In this document: one piece after another, positions 55,916-64,000 of the stretch
Layout: each line of letters starts with the position of its first letter
Position numbering within the stretch: position 1 is the first letter of the stretch
Assembly (NCBI GenBank): GCA_024663395.1
Contig: JANFAH010000012.1
Coordinates: 868,001-932,000 of the forward strand
Length of the DNA stretch: 64,000 nt
From: Pisolithus tinctorius
Lineage: Eukaryota > Basidiomycota > Agaricomycetes > Boletales > Pisolithaceae
Direction: 5' to 3'
Notes under the pieces: generated by a model
The model's database searches: none
What the model saw: the letters and a program-made list of their open reading frames with translations, nothing else
What the model was told of the DNA's origin: nothing
Position numbers and translations under genes: made by a program

Positions 55916-57590
55916 TTACAGGTCCCAGAGATCGTCCTTCAACCTTTGCAGCTCCTCCCATCTAGCCCACACAGTCTCAATCCGATGTGTTACCCACCTT
56001 GCCAGCATCTCCAGCAGCCGGTAGACCTGCTCCAGCTCAAATTCCTCATCCTCGGCCCTCGCCTTGAGCACTTGCAGATGCTCAATGATGTTCACTGTCG
56101 ACCACTTGTGTGGGTACTCGACCTCTGGAATTTCCACAGCCGATGGGCCATCACTTCAATGTCTCTGGGTTCGTCCAGTAAACTGGTCGCAGTCGCAAAG
56201 AATGGTTTGATCTCGCCTTGTGGTTTGTCGATCAGAAGTGACACTTGAGGATTGTCGACAGGGACTGGAGAGGGCTTGAATGAGGGTCCGGGCATTGGAG
56301 TGGCCCTGCAGAAAAACAGACAGGGTGTTGGCAAATGATCACGAACTGAAGGGGCTGGATCTGGCGAAGGCGAGCGTGTGGGGGTCAGATCAGATTGCCA
56401 CTTTCGAGCCGGAATTTTCAGGGTGAGCTTCTTGGCAGGTTTGGTCACAGATTTTGCTGGGGCCAGCTTCGAGGTCGTAAATGATTTGACTTGTTTGTGG
56501 GACAGCCCTGCCTCCCCAACGGTACTGGAGTTCTTTCACTGAAGGTGGTGTCAACTCGTTCCCTTGTGGAATTTCACCTGTGTGGTACTCACCTTTCTCC
56601 CTACACCTCGAGAGCATGAACACTTGCGTTTTGCCTTCCTGCACCATTTGCAGGACGCCTCTGGCTCCCTGACACACATGAGGTTCACCTGAGCACATGT
56701 CTCACAGGGTTTGTTGTCCCCAGCTGCATGAGGTCCCTTTGTGGATGGACCTGGTTTGCCATCGCCCTTGTCATTGTCGACATCGTCAGCCAGTTCGTCC
56801 TCTTCGCTGGTGGCCTGCAGAATTTTCGTTGGAGTCAGCACATGTGCTTTGAGTTGTCAAGGACATAGAATGCACCTTCTGCTTCCCTTTTCCCTTGCTC
56901 GCACTACCAGAGCCCTCCCCTGTCAAGCGTGCAGCTCCTCTTGACAGGTGCCCTTCGGTGTCTTCTGGTGCATGTTCTCGGCCCTCACCCCTTGCTGCTT
57001 GGCCCCAGGTGTGCATGGATGGTGCCTTGGCCAATCTCTTGGCCTCTAACTGCGTTCTCTCCTCTACCCACTCCTGGTAGTCCTTGAAAAGATCGTCGAT
57101 GTTGAATCTGCGCTGCCCTTCTCGCTGCCGGAGATCTGCTATTGCTATCACTGCTGGGATCACCTCATTCTGCTGTATTGCAGATTCCTCGGTCACGTCG
57201 TGTAGGTTGGCATCGCACACCTTTGGGATGGAAATCTTGTTCTTGTCGACGTACTTCCACCATGAGTAGATCCCAGCCTGGGGATTGGTCAGCACGTTGT
57301 GTTGCATTGGTCTCTAGTGCACTCACCCAAGTCTGGTCCCAGTCCTCCACCCACTCGTATATTGCCTCTAAGCTCTCCTTGGGCTGTGGCGCTGTGTCGA
57401 TTAGCACCCTGACATGCCTAAATGCTGCTGACAGCGAGGTGATGGCCTGGTCCCTCATGCTGCATACTGGTCGTGCATCATGGATCAAGTAGGCTTGCAT
57501 GGCGTAGGTTACGTATGGGCTTGGGTAGTGGCTGCAGGTGTAGCTGGGGAGTGGAGGTTTGACAAGCAGTGAGACACCTTCTGAGCACAT
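55916..57590 (-). CDS. Antisense Zn2Cys6-like gene inside Gypsy A
   Basis: Same place and strand as the antisense gene in B. Exon 1 from ATG 57590 (MCSEGVSLLVKPPLPSYTCS) ends at 57327; exon 2 is 57277-56876 (AGIYSWWKYVDKNK, LFKDYQEWVEERTQLEAKRL); exon 3 starts at 56814 and carries CETCAQVNLMCVREPEASC then KWCRKAKRKC, six cysteines with the same C-x2-C-x6-C-x7-C-x2-C-x6-C spacing. Later exons (about 56580-56137 region and the final helical part ELEQVYRLLEMLARWVTHRI) need further introns whose exact borders I could not fix. The helical C-terminus also matches in kind. The second loop KRKAKRK-like is more basic than in B. Whether it is intact is unclear; I see no obvious stop in the first three exons. 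Confidence 0.6.
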
Positions 57591-57721
57591 TTAAATTCTG
57601 CAGGGCCATCTCATACAATGCAGAATTTCCCTCTGCATGAGGCAGAATTCCAACCACGTGCCATCATTGTTACATAATGTCTGCCGAAATTCTGCATGTC
57701 TCTGTCACGTCTCGGTTTGGT

Positions 57722-57759
57722 CTGACTGAGGACAGTCAGCATTTGAAGTCCCCAGGAGG
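57722..57759 (+). promoter_or_regulatory. Hairpin and polypurine-like tract before 3' LTR of A
   Basis: CTGACTG (57722-57728) and CAGTCAG (57733-57739) form a 7-bp stem around AGGA, followed by AAGTCCCCAGGAGG next to the LTR start. Shared with Gypsy B. Confidence 0.5.
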
Positions 57760-60337
57760 TGTAGGGAGCTGTATACTCCCTGAGGCTGGAACACGAATCT
57801 GTCACTAAATTCCACAGGCCTCTACGACAAACGACAAACCCATTTCGGAATTTTTCCCACTTGTATCTTCATGTTTCCTCCCAACCCCTGTCGCCTTTGG
57901 AGTTTCTACTGACCTTCCACATGTCGCTCAGTCATCAAAATGCTGATCTGGAAATCCCACATTCACGCAGAGTCATCTGGAATTCAGTAGCCATGCCACC
58001 ACTCAGCCACATCACCAGTCACCCATGACACTTACCTCTAAAAAACTCCGGTTTCCCCCGTCGCCCTAAATTCCGCAAGCTGGGCTTCATTCCAGTACAC
58101 TATGCCCTGCCCTCCTGTGTCGCTCAGCTCCATCTCCCACTTGTACGCATACTCTCATTCTGTTGGAAGATACCCCTTACCATTGTCCCACTCTTACTCT
58201 CGTCTACTACCCACCAGTCTATTTCACATGCATCTGTATTTCACTGATGTCTGACATCCCTTCCTTTATTTTCCGGTCTTTTAGTTTTTCCGCCCCACCT
58301 TTCTCTGACTTGTACCTACTTTCCCTGTACTATATAATTCCGCCATGATGTCAGAAATATACCACCCACCTTTGGAGTCGCTATCTGTGTGTGTTCTGCA
58401 AGTTCAAGAGTTTCTAGAGTCTAAGTGCATACAGTGAGGGACAAAAGCGTTGCAATGTTTGTGAGGTCTGACTTGTTGCTGATGTAGCTTGGGCTATTCT
58501 GCACAGATAATTATGATACCTATACCATTGGAAAGGGGTGACTCTAACCTTTCCAGAGCACTAAGGTTCAGTCCAAACAAAGCAATACATGCTGAGATAC
58601 ACCCTATTCTTTCCAAAAAGTGCATTGCAACACTTTTGTCCCTGACTGGTGAAATCATGAAATGTGACCTTTTGATGGGATTGAGGGCATGGAGGATGGA
58701 AAAAAATGCTTACATAATAAACCACATGATCTTCCAGATGATTTGTCAGCATGTAAACAATGACAAACATTGGACTTGTACCATTAATCCACCCTCTTTT
58801 ACCACAACTCATGAAATCATCTCTCTAGCTCACATGGTCATTTCCTCAAGGAATTCTTATCAAATACTGGTGGCCACCACAGTGCCATCATTATAACATG
58901 CTCTCAGAACCATCAGTCCCTTAAAAAACCTGCTGTCTGTCATTTCCTGGACTGTTTCCCCCCCCATGCCTGATGTGTTCTGGGACTAATCAGTACTTGG
59001 AAGGCTGAAAATGTTATGGAGGTCAATCTGGCACGTCAGAACATGATGTACAAACCAGTCCCCTCTCAACCAATGCATTTCTGGCACAGGAACATTGATA
59101 TGGAAGTTGGGGTGAGACAAAATCCTCCTTGTGCTCTGAGCACCATAAGAGGGTTCACTAGATCTTGCTCTGATCTGAACTGTAGATGACTGGGGAAGGA
59201 TTATTTGGTCATATGTCACCAAAGGCAATATTCAGGGCCAGATGGAAGCACAGGATTTTGCTCCATGGCAGTTCAGTAGCATATCCTTCTGATGACACCC
59301 AGGGGTAAAGAGGATTTTGTCTTGCCCTAACTTCCATACCACTGTCCCTGTGCCAGAAATGCATTGGTTGAGAGGGGACTGGTTTGTACATCATGTTCTG
59401 ACGTGCCAGATTGACCTCCATAACATTTTCAGCCTTCCAAGTACTGATTAGTCCCAGAACACATCAGGCATGGGGGGGGAAACAGTCCAGGAAATGACAG
59501 ACAGCAGGTTTTTTAAGGGACTGATGGTTCTGAGAGCATGTTATAATGATGGCACTGTGGTGGCCACCAGTATTTGATAAGAATTCCTTGAGGAAATGAC
59601 CATGTGAGCTAGAGAGATGATTTCATGAGTTGTGGTAAAAGAGGGTGGATTAATGGTACAAGTCCAATGTTTGTCATTGTTTACATGCTGACAAATCATC
59701 TGGAAGATCATGTGGTTTATTATGTAAGCATTTTTTTCCATCCTCCATGCCCTCAATCCCATCAAAAGGTCACATTTCATGATTTCACCAGTCAGGGACA
59801 AAAGTGTTGCAATGCACTTTTTGGAAAGAATAGGGTGTATCTCAGCATGTATTGCTTTGTTTGGACTGAACCTTAGTGCTCTGGAAAGGTTAGAGTCACC
59901 CCTTTCCAATGGTATAGGTATCATAATTATCTGTGCAGAATAGCCCAAGCTACATCAGCAACAAGTCAGACCTCACAAACATTGCAACGCTTTTGTCCCT
60001 CACTGTATATAGAGTCTACAGTGTCTTCAGTGTCCCCAGAGGTCTTTGTGTCTCCTGCATCCTCCAGCCCTGCACACCTAATCCCATATCCCTTTCACTT
60101 CAGATTCACTCCTCTTGACATGCAGCAACCTCTTGGAATTTTGTATACCCATCTTGCTGTTCCTCATGCATCTACATCTGCCCAGAATTAAATTCCATGG
60201 CTTTTGCTTGAAATTCCCCACCACTTCTAAGCCCTTTCTTGACTTCTCCTTCCACACAGCACCCCTTGGGACGATCCTAGGGAATTCTCCCTTCACCCTT
60301 CCTCTAGTCACATGCTTCCCAGAAGTCGTGTCCCACA
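57760..60337 (+). repeat. 3' LTR of Gypsy A, carrying palindromic element copy 4
   Basis: Starts TGTAGGGAGCTGTATACTCC and ends TCGTGTCCCACA; about 1.0 kb after removing the palindromic insert. It contains a TATA box (TATATAA, 58331-58337). A second A-type LTR at 61605-62998 matches along its length and provides the uninterrupted version of the insertion site. Confidence 0.8.
58432..60005. mobile_element. Palindromic foldback element, copy 4
   Basis: Flanked by TA at 58430-58431 and 60006-60007, 1574 bp. Ends read CAGTGAGGGACAAAAGCG, and the CG variant occurs on both arms. Spacer orientation matches copy 1. The related LTR near 62660 shows the empty site. Confidence 0.92.
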
Positions 60338-61604
60338 GCAGGAATGGTATTGGTGGTGTAGTCACACAAGGACCAGACTGGAAATCTTCCAAAGTGGCTG
60401 TGTTCTATTCAGCGAAAATGTCATCAGCACAGCGAAATTACCCTGTTCACGAGCAAGAATTGCTCGCAGGCATGGAAACGATGCTGAGGCATAAGGACAT
60501 CCTGCAGGGGGTCCACTCCACTTGGGTAACTGATCACAAAAGTTTAATGTACCTATTGGACCAAAAGGATCTCTCTGGGAGACAAGCACGCTGGTTGGAG
60601 AAGCTAGTGGAGTTTGACTTCAATATAAAGTACATACTGGGTGAGGACAACATCCTCCCAGATTCCCTATCCCGGATGTATGAGTTCGACGCTCCTGGGA
60701 TGATCCACGCTCCAAGTGAATACCTGCATCACGATGTGGATGTCAGCAAATCGGTGTCTCCAGACCACACTGGAAATATGATCACTGCACCTGTCTACAT
60801 TGGGATTGAAGCACTTGCGATAACCCCTAGTGGAAGGGGACCATCAGTAGATCAGCAGTCTGGGAAAGGCTCAATGGATGCACCTGTGGGGGGATCATCG
60901 TCGTCGTCCTCCAGCCCACCCAGGCTAATGATCCGAATTAAACCACCTAGAAAGGCACAGGCCCAGCCTGATAACACAGCATGAATCAGTGAACTGATGG
61001 GGAAATCTCGTCCCCACCAGCCCCTACCTCCTCCTGCAGAAATGGGATGCCCTGAGATGGGCTTGGAATTTGCGAGTCACATGAAGAGTCATTTCATTCT
61101 CCTGGGCCCAGGTGAACGAAAGAAGGGGGGAAAGGGTACAGACATACCTGCCTTACCTGAGAATGACCACGCCATGTCTGCATTGCAGGACCATGAGCCA
61201 AGTATACATGTGACAAACATGGACCAACACACTACTATTCTGGATAGTGCAGATAAGGACCCAGTGACATGCATACCATTGGTAGTATATCCAGGCAACA
61301 AGGGTTTACTGGAAGCAGCCAAAAATAAATACAACCAGGACCTGTTCTTTAAACAGATCCTGAGTGACCCAAAAGCATCTAAGAACTTCAACATCACACT
61401 GGATGGATTCATTAAATTGAAACTACCAGACCATACAGTGTTCTGTGTACCAGACATTGAGGTAAAAGGAAAACGACTTCGTGAAACCATAATCGATCAA
61501 GCACACTCTATTCTTGCCCACTTGGGTGTGAAGAAAACAGTTTCACACATTTGAGAGTTCCTATGGTGGGATACCATGGTGAAGGATATCACTGAGTTCT
61601 GCGT
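60338..61604 (+). pseudogene. Chromovirus/Tf1-like pol fragment (RNase H and integrase start)
   Basis: Frame from 60338: GIGGVVTQGPDWKSSKVAVF, then YPVHEQELLAGMETMLRHKD, TWVTDHKSLMYLLDQKDLSG and RQARWLEKLVEFDFNIKYIL, the RNase H region of a Ty3/Gypsy element of the HEQELLA type. This is a different group from elements A and B. A linker follows, then AHSILAHLGVKKTVSHI, TGA at 61552, and EFLWWDTMVKDITEFC, the integrase zinc-binding domain cut off by the A-type LTR at 61605. The fragment lies between two A-type LTRs. Confidence 0.75.
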
Positions 61605-62998
61605 TGTAGGGAACCATATACTCCCTGAGGCTGGAACACGAATCTGTCACTAAATTCCACAAGCCTCTATGTCAAACCTGTTTCAGAATTGTTCCGCTCG
61701 TGTCTTTGTGTTTCCTCCCCACCCCTGTCACCTTTGGAGTTTCTACCAACCTTCTGCATGTCACTCAGTCATCAAAACGCTGATCCGGAAATTCCACATT
61801 TGTGCAGAGTCATCTGGAATTCAGTAGCCATGCCACTGCTCAGCCACGTCACCAGTCATCCATGCCACTTACCTCTAAAAAACTCCAGATTCCCCTGTTG
61901 CCCTAAATTCCGCAAGCTGGACTTCATGCCAGTATGCTACGCTCTGCCCTCCTGTGCCACTCAGCTCCACCTCCCACTTGTATGCATACTCTGTGATGAG
62001 ACCTAAACAACAGGGTTTGTTGTAGGCTCGCACCAAGAACCAACAGAAGAGAGATGAGATGACAGAGAGGAGACGGCTTAGAAGCAGGTGACCTTTAGGA
62101 CTTGAAGACCCAAATGAACTAGCTTAGAGCTAGTTGGGTGATTGAGCAATGGTACTTATACTATAGTACATGAGGCAACGGCAAGGCATACATGAGGTCC
62201 ATGACATCATAGTGATGTCATAATGATATCACAGCGGAGCGGAACGTACGAGAAGGAGAAAGCACGGTGAAGGTGAGGCGAGGTCTAGACCGGAGGTCAG
62301 ACTGAGACCAAGAGATAAGATAAGATGAAAAGATTAGACAAGACAAAAAAGAAAAGAGAAAAAGGAAAAGAGTACATATTGTAACATACTCTCGTTCTGT
62401 TGGAAGATACCCCTTACCGTTGTCCCATTCTTACTCTTGTCTACTACCCACCAGACTATTTCACATGCATCTGTATTTCGCTGACATCTGACGTCCTGCC
62501 CTTTATTTTCCAGTCTTTTAGTTTTTCTGCCCCACCTTACTCCGACTTGTACCTACTTTCCCTGTACTATATAATTCCGCCATAGCGTTGGAAATATACC
62601 ACCCACCTTTGGAGTCACTATCTGTGTGTGTTCTGCAAGTTCAAGAGTTTCTAGAGTCTAAGTGTGTATATAGAGTCTACAGTGTCTTCAGTGTCCCGAG
62701 AGGTCTTCATGTCTCCTGCATCCTCCAGCTTTGCACACCTAATCCTGTGTCCCTTTCGCTTCGAATTTGCTCCTCTTGATGTGTAGCAACCTCTTGGAAT
62801 TTAATATACCCATCTCGCTGTTCCTCACATGTCTACATCTGCCTGGAATTAAATCCCGTGGCTCTTGCTCAAAATTCCCCACTGCTTCTAAGCCCTTTCT
62901 CGACTTCTCCTTCCACACAGCACCCCTTGGGACGATCCTAGGGAATTCTCCCTTCACCCTTCCTCTAGTTGCATGCTTCCCAGAAGTCGTGTTCCACA
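61605..62998 (+). repeat. A-type LTR (5' LTR of the next element), carrying a solo LTR
   Basis: Starts TGTAGGGAACCATATACTCC and ends TCGTGTTCCACA; about 985 bp after removing the inserted solo LTR. It is followed by a primer-binding-like TGGAGTCCACTGCGAGGGG near 63006 and a gag gene, so it is the 5' LTR of an element that runs off the right edge. Confidence 0.85.
61992..62396. mobile_element. Solo LTR, 405 bp, inside the A-type LTR
   Basis: Starts TGTGATGAGACC and ends ATTGTAACA, flanked by TACTC at 61987-61991 and 62397-62401. The other A-type LTR (near 58150) has no such insert. No coding capacity. Unrelated in sequence to the other two solo LTRs. Confidence 0.92.
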
Positions 62999-62999
62999 A

Positions 63000-64000
63000 C
63001 ATTTTGGAGTCCACTGCGAGGGGTCTGTAGATCTGGAAAGGAGATCCTTACGACCCACTCGTCAAAGAACCGAACTCAAAGAGCTCCTAGAGCCCTTCTG
63101 CAGACTATCAATTTCCTCAGCAGAAATCTTAATTCTGGTAGCTGATCCTAGAGATATTTCAGAGCCACACTCATCAGACTCAGATCTTGGTTTAGACGAG
63201 ATCTTTCGGAGCCCAGAGTCCCCAGCATTTTACCCAGTGTTTCCAGGAGGCTTTGACTTTGACAAGCCCTTCGATCCTCCTGCTGAATGTCAAGAACTCT
63301 CGCCTCTCCCAGAACTAACTTCTTCATTGTCCTTGCCATCCAGTGATTCAGAACTAGCCACTGAACAGCTCCTCCTTCCTTCCTACTCCCTAATCGCAAA
63401 TTCCACTATCACCCTTTCTACTCGAATACCTGCACAGAATACTCTCGCCTCAACCCTCTCAAATCCCGTTCCTATTCCTCCCCAAATTCCGACCCACACC
63501 CCCGCACCACCTCGCATAATGTCTGGAGCAAAGGAAATGCCGCTCAGGGGTTCCAACAAAGCCCCGAAGTTTTCTGGGTGTACTGAAGATATCACCTGAT
63601 ACCTCGAAGACGTTGAACAACTCTGCCTCAACACTGGTCTCGTTTCCGGAAAAGACAAGATCCACTGGGTCATTCATTACACTGACCACAACAAGGCAGA
63701 ATTTTGGTCCACCTTAGACGCTGCAACCAACGGCTTCAATGACTGGGACACATTCTCCAAAGAACTGCTGAACTACTATCCAGGGGCCTTGGTAAAAGAT
63801 CGTCGCTATACTAAAGCCAACCTTGAAACCTTACTCTACCATCAAGTTCAGAAACCGATGGGATCGCTGGAAGATCTCGGGAAATACGTCCGAGAATTCC
63901 GACACATCCTCGGCCTCGTCCAGAAGAAGAAGAAACTCCCTGAGGACTACATTAACGAGAAATTCCTTGAGGGGTTTCCTCCGAGGTTTCGGAACTCCTT
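63000..64000 (+). pseudogene. gag: gag of a second A-type Gypsy, partial
   Basis: After the primer-binding-like site the frame 62973-63599 has an acidic Ser/Pro-rich part and MSGAKEMPLRGSNKAPKFSG from ATG 63519. It is stopped by TGA at 63597 and then continues in the same frame with YLEDVEQLCLNTGLVSGKDK, DGFDDWD-like NGFNDWDTFSKELLNYYPGA and LGKYVREFRHILGLVQKKKK to the window end. It is the homologue of the gag at 36046 and shows the N-terminal part missing there. The stop could be a former CGA. Confidence 0.8.

Larger units (their letters stand above)
36046..60337 (+). mobile_element. Ty3/Gypsy element A, 5'-truncated, with nested insertions
   Basis: From left to right: gag (36046-38160), zinc-knuckle and protease leader (38160-40872, split by two solo LTRs), protease (40640-40872 and 50955-51190, split by Gypsy B), a block of foreign sequence (about 51310-53330), reverse transcriptase (53350-54575), the integrase core after an internal deletion (54577-55652), an antisense gene (57590-55916), a polypurine-like tract and the 3' LTR (57760-60337). 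The 5' LTR and start of gag are missing. The other A-type gag at 63000-64000 shows what is lost. Confidence 0.75.

Noticed and set aside
14503..59948. Identical 66-135 residue open frames (MGKYDYIMNHMIF..., MSCGKRGG...) repeated on both strands
   Set aside because: They are mirror images produced by the palindromic arms, change frame and length between copies, start at no conserved context and match no domain I know. Long open stretches are expected in this CpG- and stop-poor sequence.
61089..61490. 133-codon minus frame opposite the chromovirus fragment as a third antisense gene
   Set aside because: It has no cysteine cluster or splice pattern like the A and B antisense genes, and the plus strand codes for the pol linker.

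Overview
The window looks like chromosomal DNA of a mushroom-forming basidiomycete (Agaricomycetes). The evidence is short phase-consistent introns of about 45-60 bp, several Agaricomycete-typical gene families (F-box proteins, a Tnp2/Plavaka-type transposase, proteins with GMSSDESDHE or GVKLVGWP motifs), and fungal Ty3/Gypsy retrotransposons. I cannot name the genus. No bacterial, rRNA, tRNA or CRISPR features were seen. Nearly every recognisable gene is broken, so this is a repeat-rich, probably silenced region.

Layout. 1-11.6 kb: remnants of host genes (a lineage-specific RASKSQ-motif gene cut by the left edge, two F-box-type genes on opposite strands, an MFS transporter fragment) and a ~144-bp minisatellite. 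11.6-16.9 kb: a multi-exon gene containing a tandemly amplified exon pair and interrupted inside an exon by a 1.57-kb palindromic element. 18-23.6 kb: a short TATA-box gene start, then a degenerate Tnp2-type transposase. 24.9-30 kb: a second palindromic element, a duplicated helical gene, and a fragment of a carnosine N-methyltransferase-like gene. 30.5-32.3 kb: an AT-rich block with no CpG at all. 33-35.2 kb: a broken GVKLVGWP-family gene.

36-60.3 kb is one old Ty3/Gypsy element (called A here) that received at least five insertions: a palindromic element in gag, two solo LTRs, a full-length second Gypsy (called B, 40873-50954) in its protease, and a retroelement-derived block upstream of its reverse transcriptase. 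For four of these (the gag palindrome, both solo LTRs and Gypsy B), removing the insert plus one copy of its target duplication restores the A reading frame, so the nesting can be read directly. A's 3' LTR holds another palindromic element. Beyond it come a chromovirus-like pol fragment, a second A-type LTR carrying its own solo LTR, and the gag of another A copy that runs off the right edge.

Main points. (1) Both Gypsy A and B carry a spliced gene on the antisense strand between pol and the 3' LTR, encoding a protein with six cysteines at Zn2Cys6 spacing; the copy in B reads as an intact four-exon, 318-residue gene. (2) Four copies of a near-perfect palindrome with TA target duplications and Tc1/mariner-like ends carry no transposase. 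(3) The two LTRs of B differ only by transitions at CpG-type positions, many genes are stopped by TGA codons that could derive from CGA, and a 1.8-kb block lacks CpG entirely. Together these point to CpG-directed C-to-T mutation (5-methylcytosine deamination or a RIP-like process).
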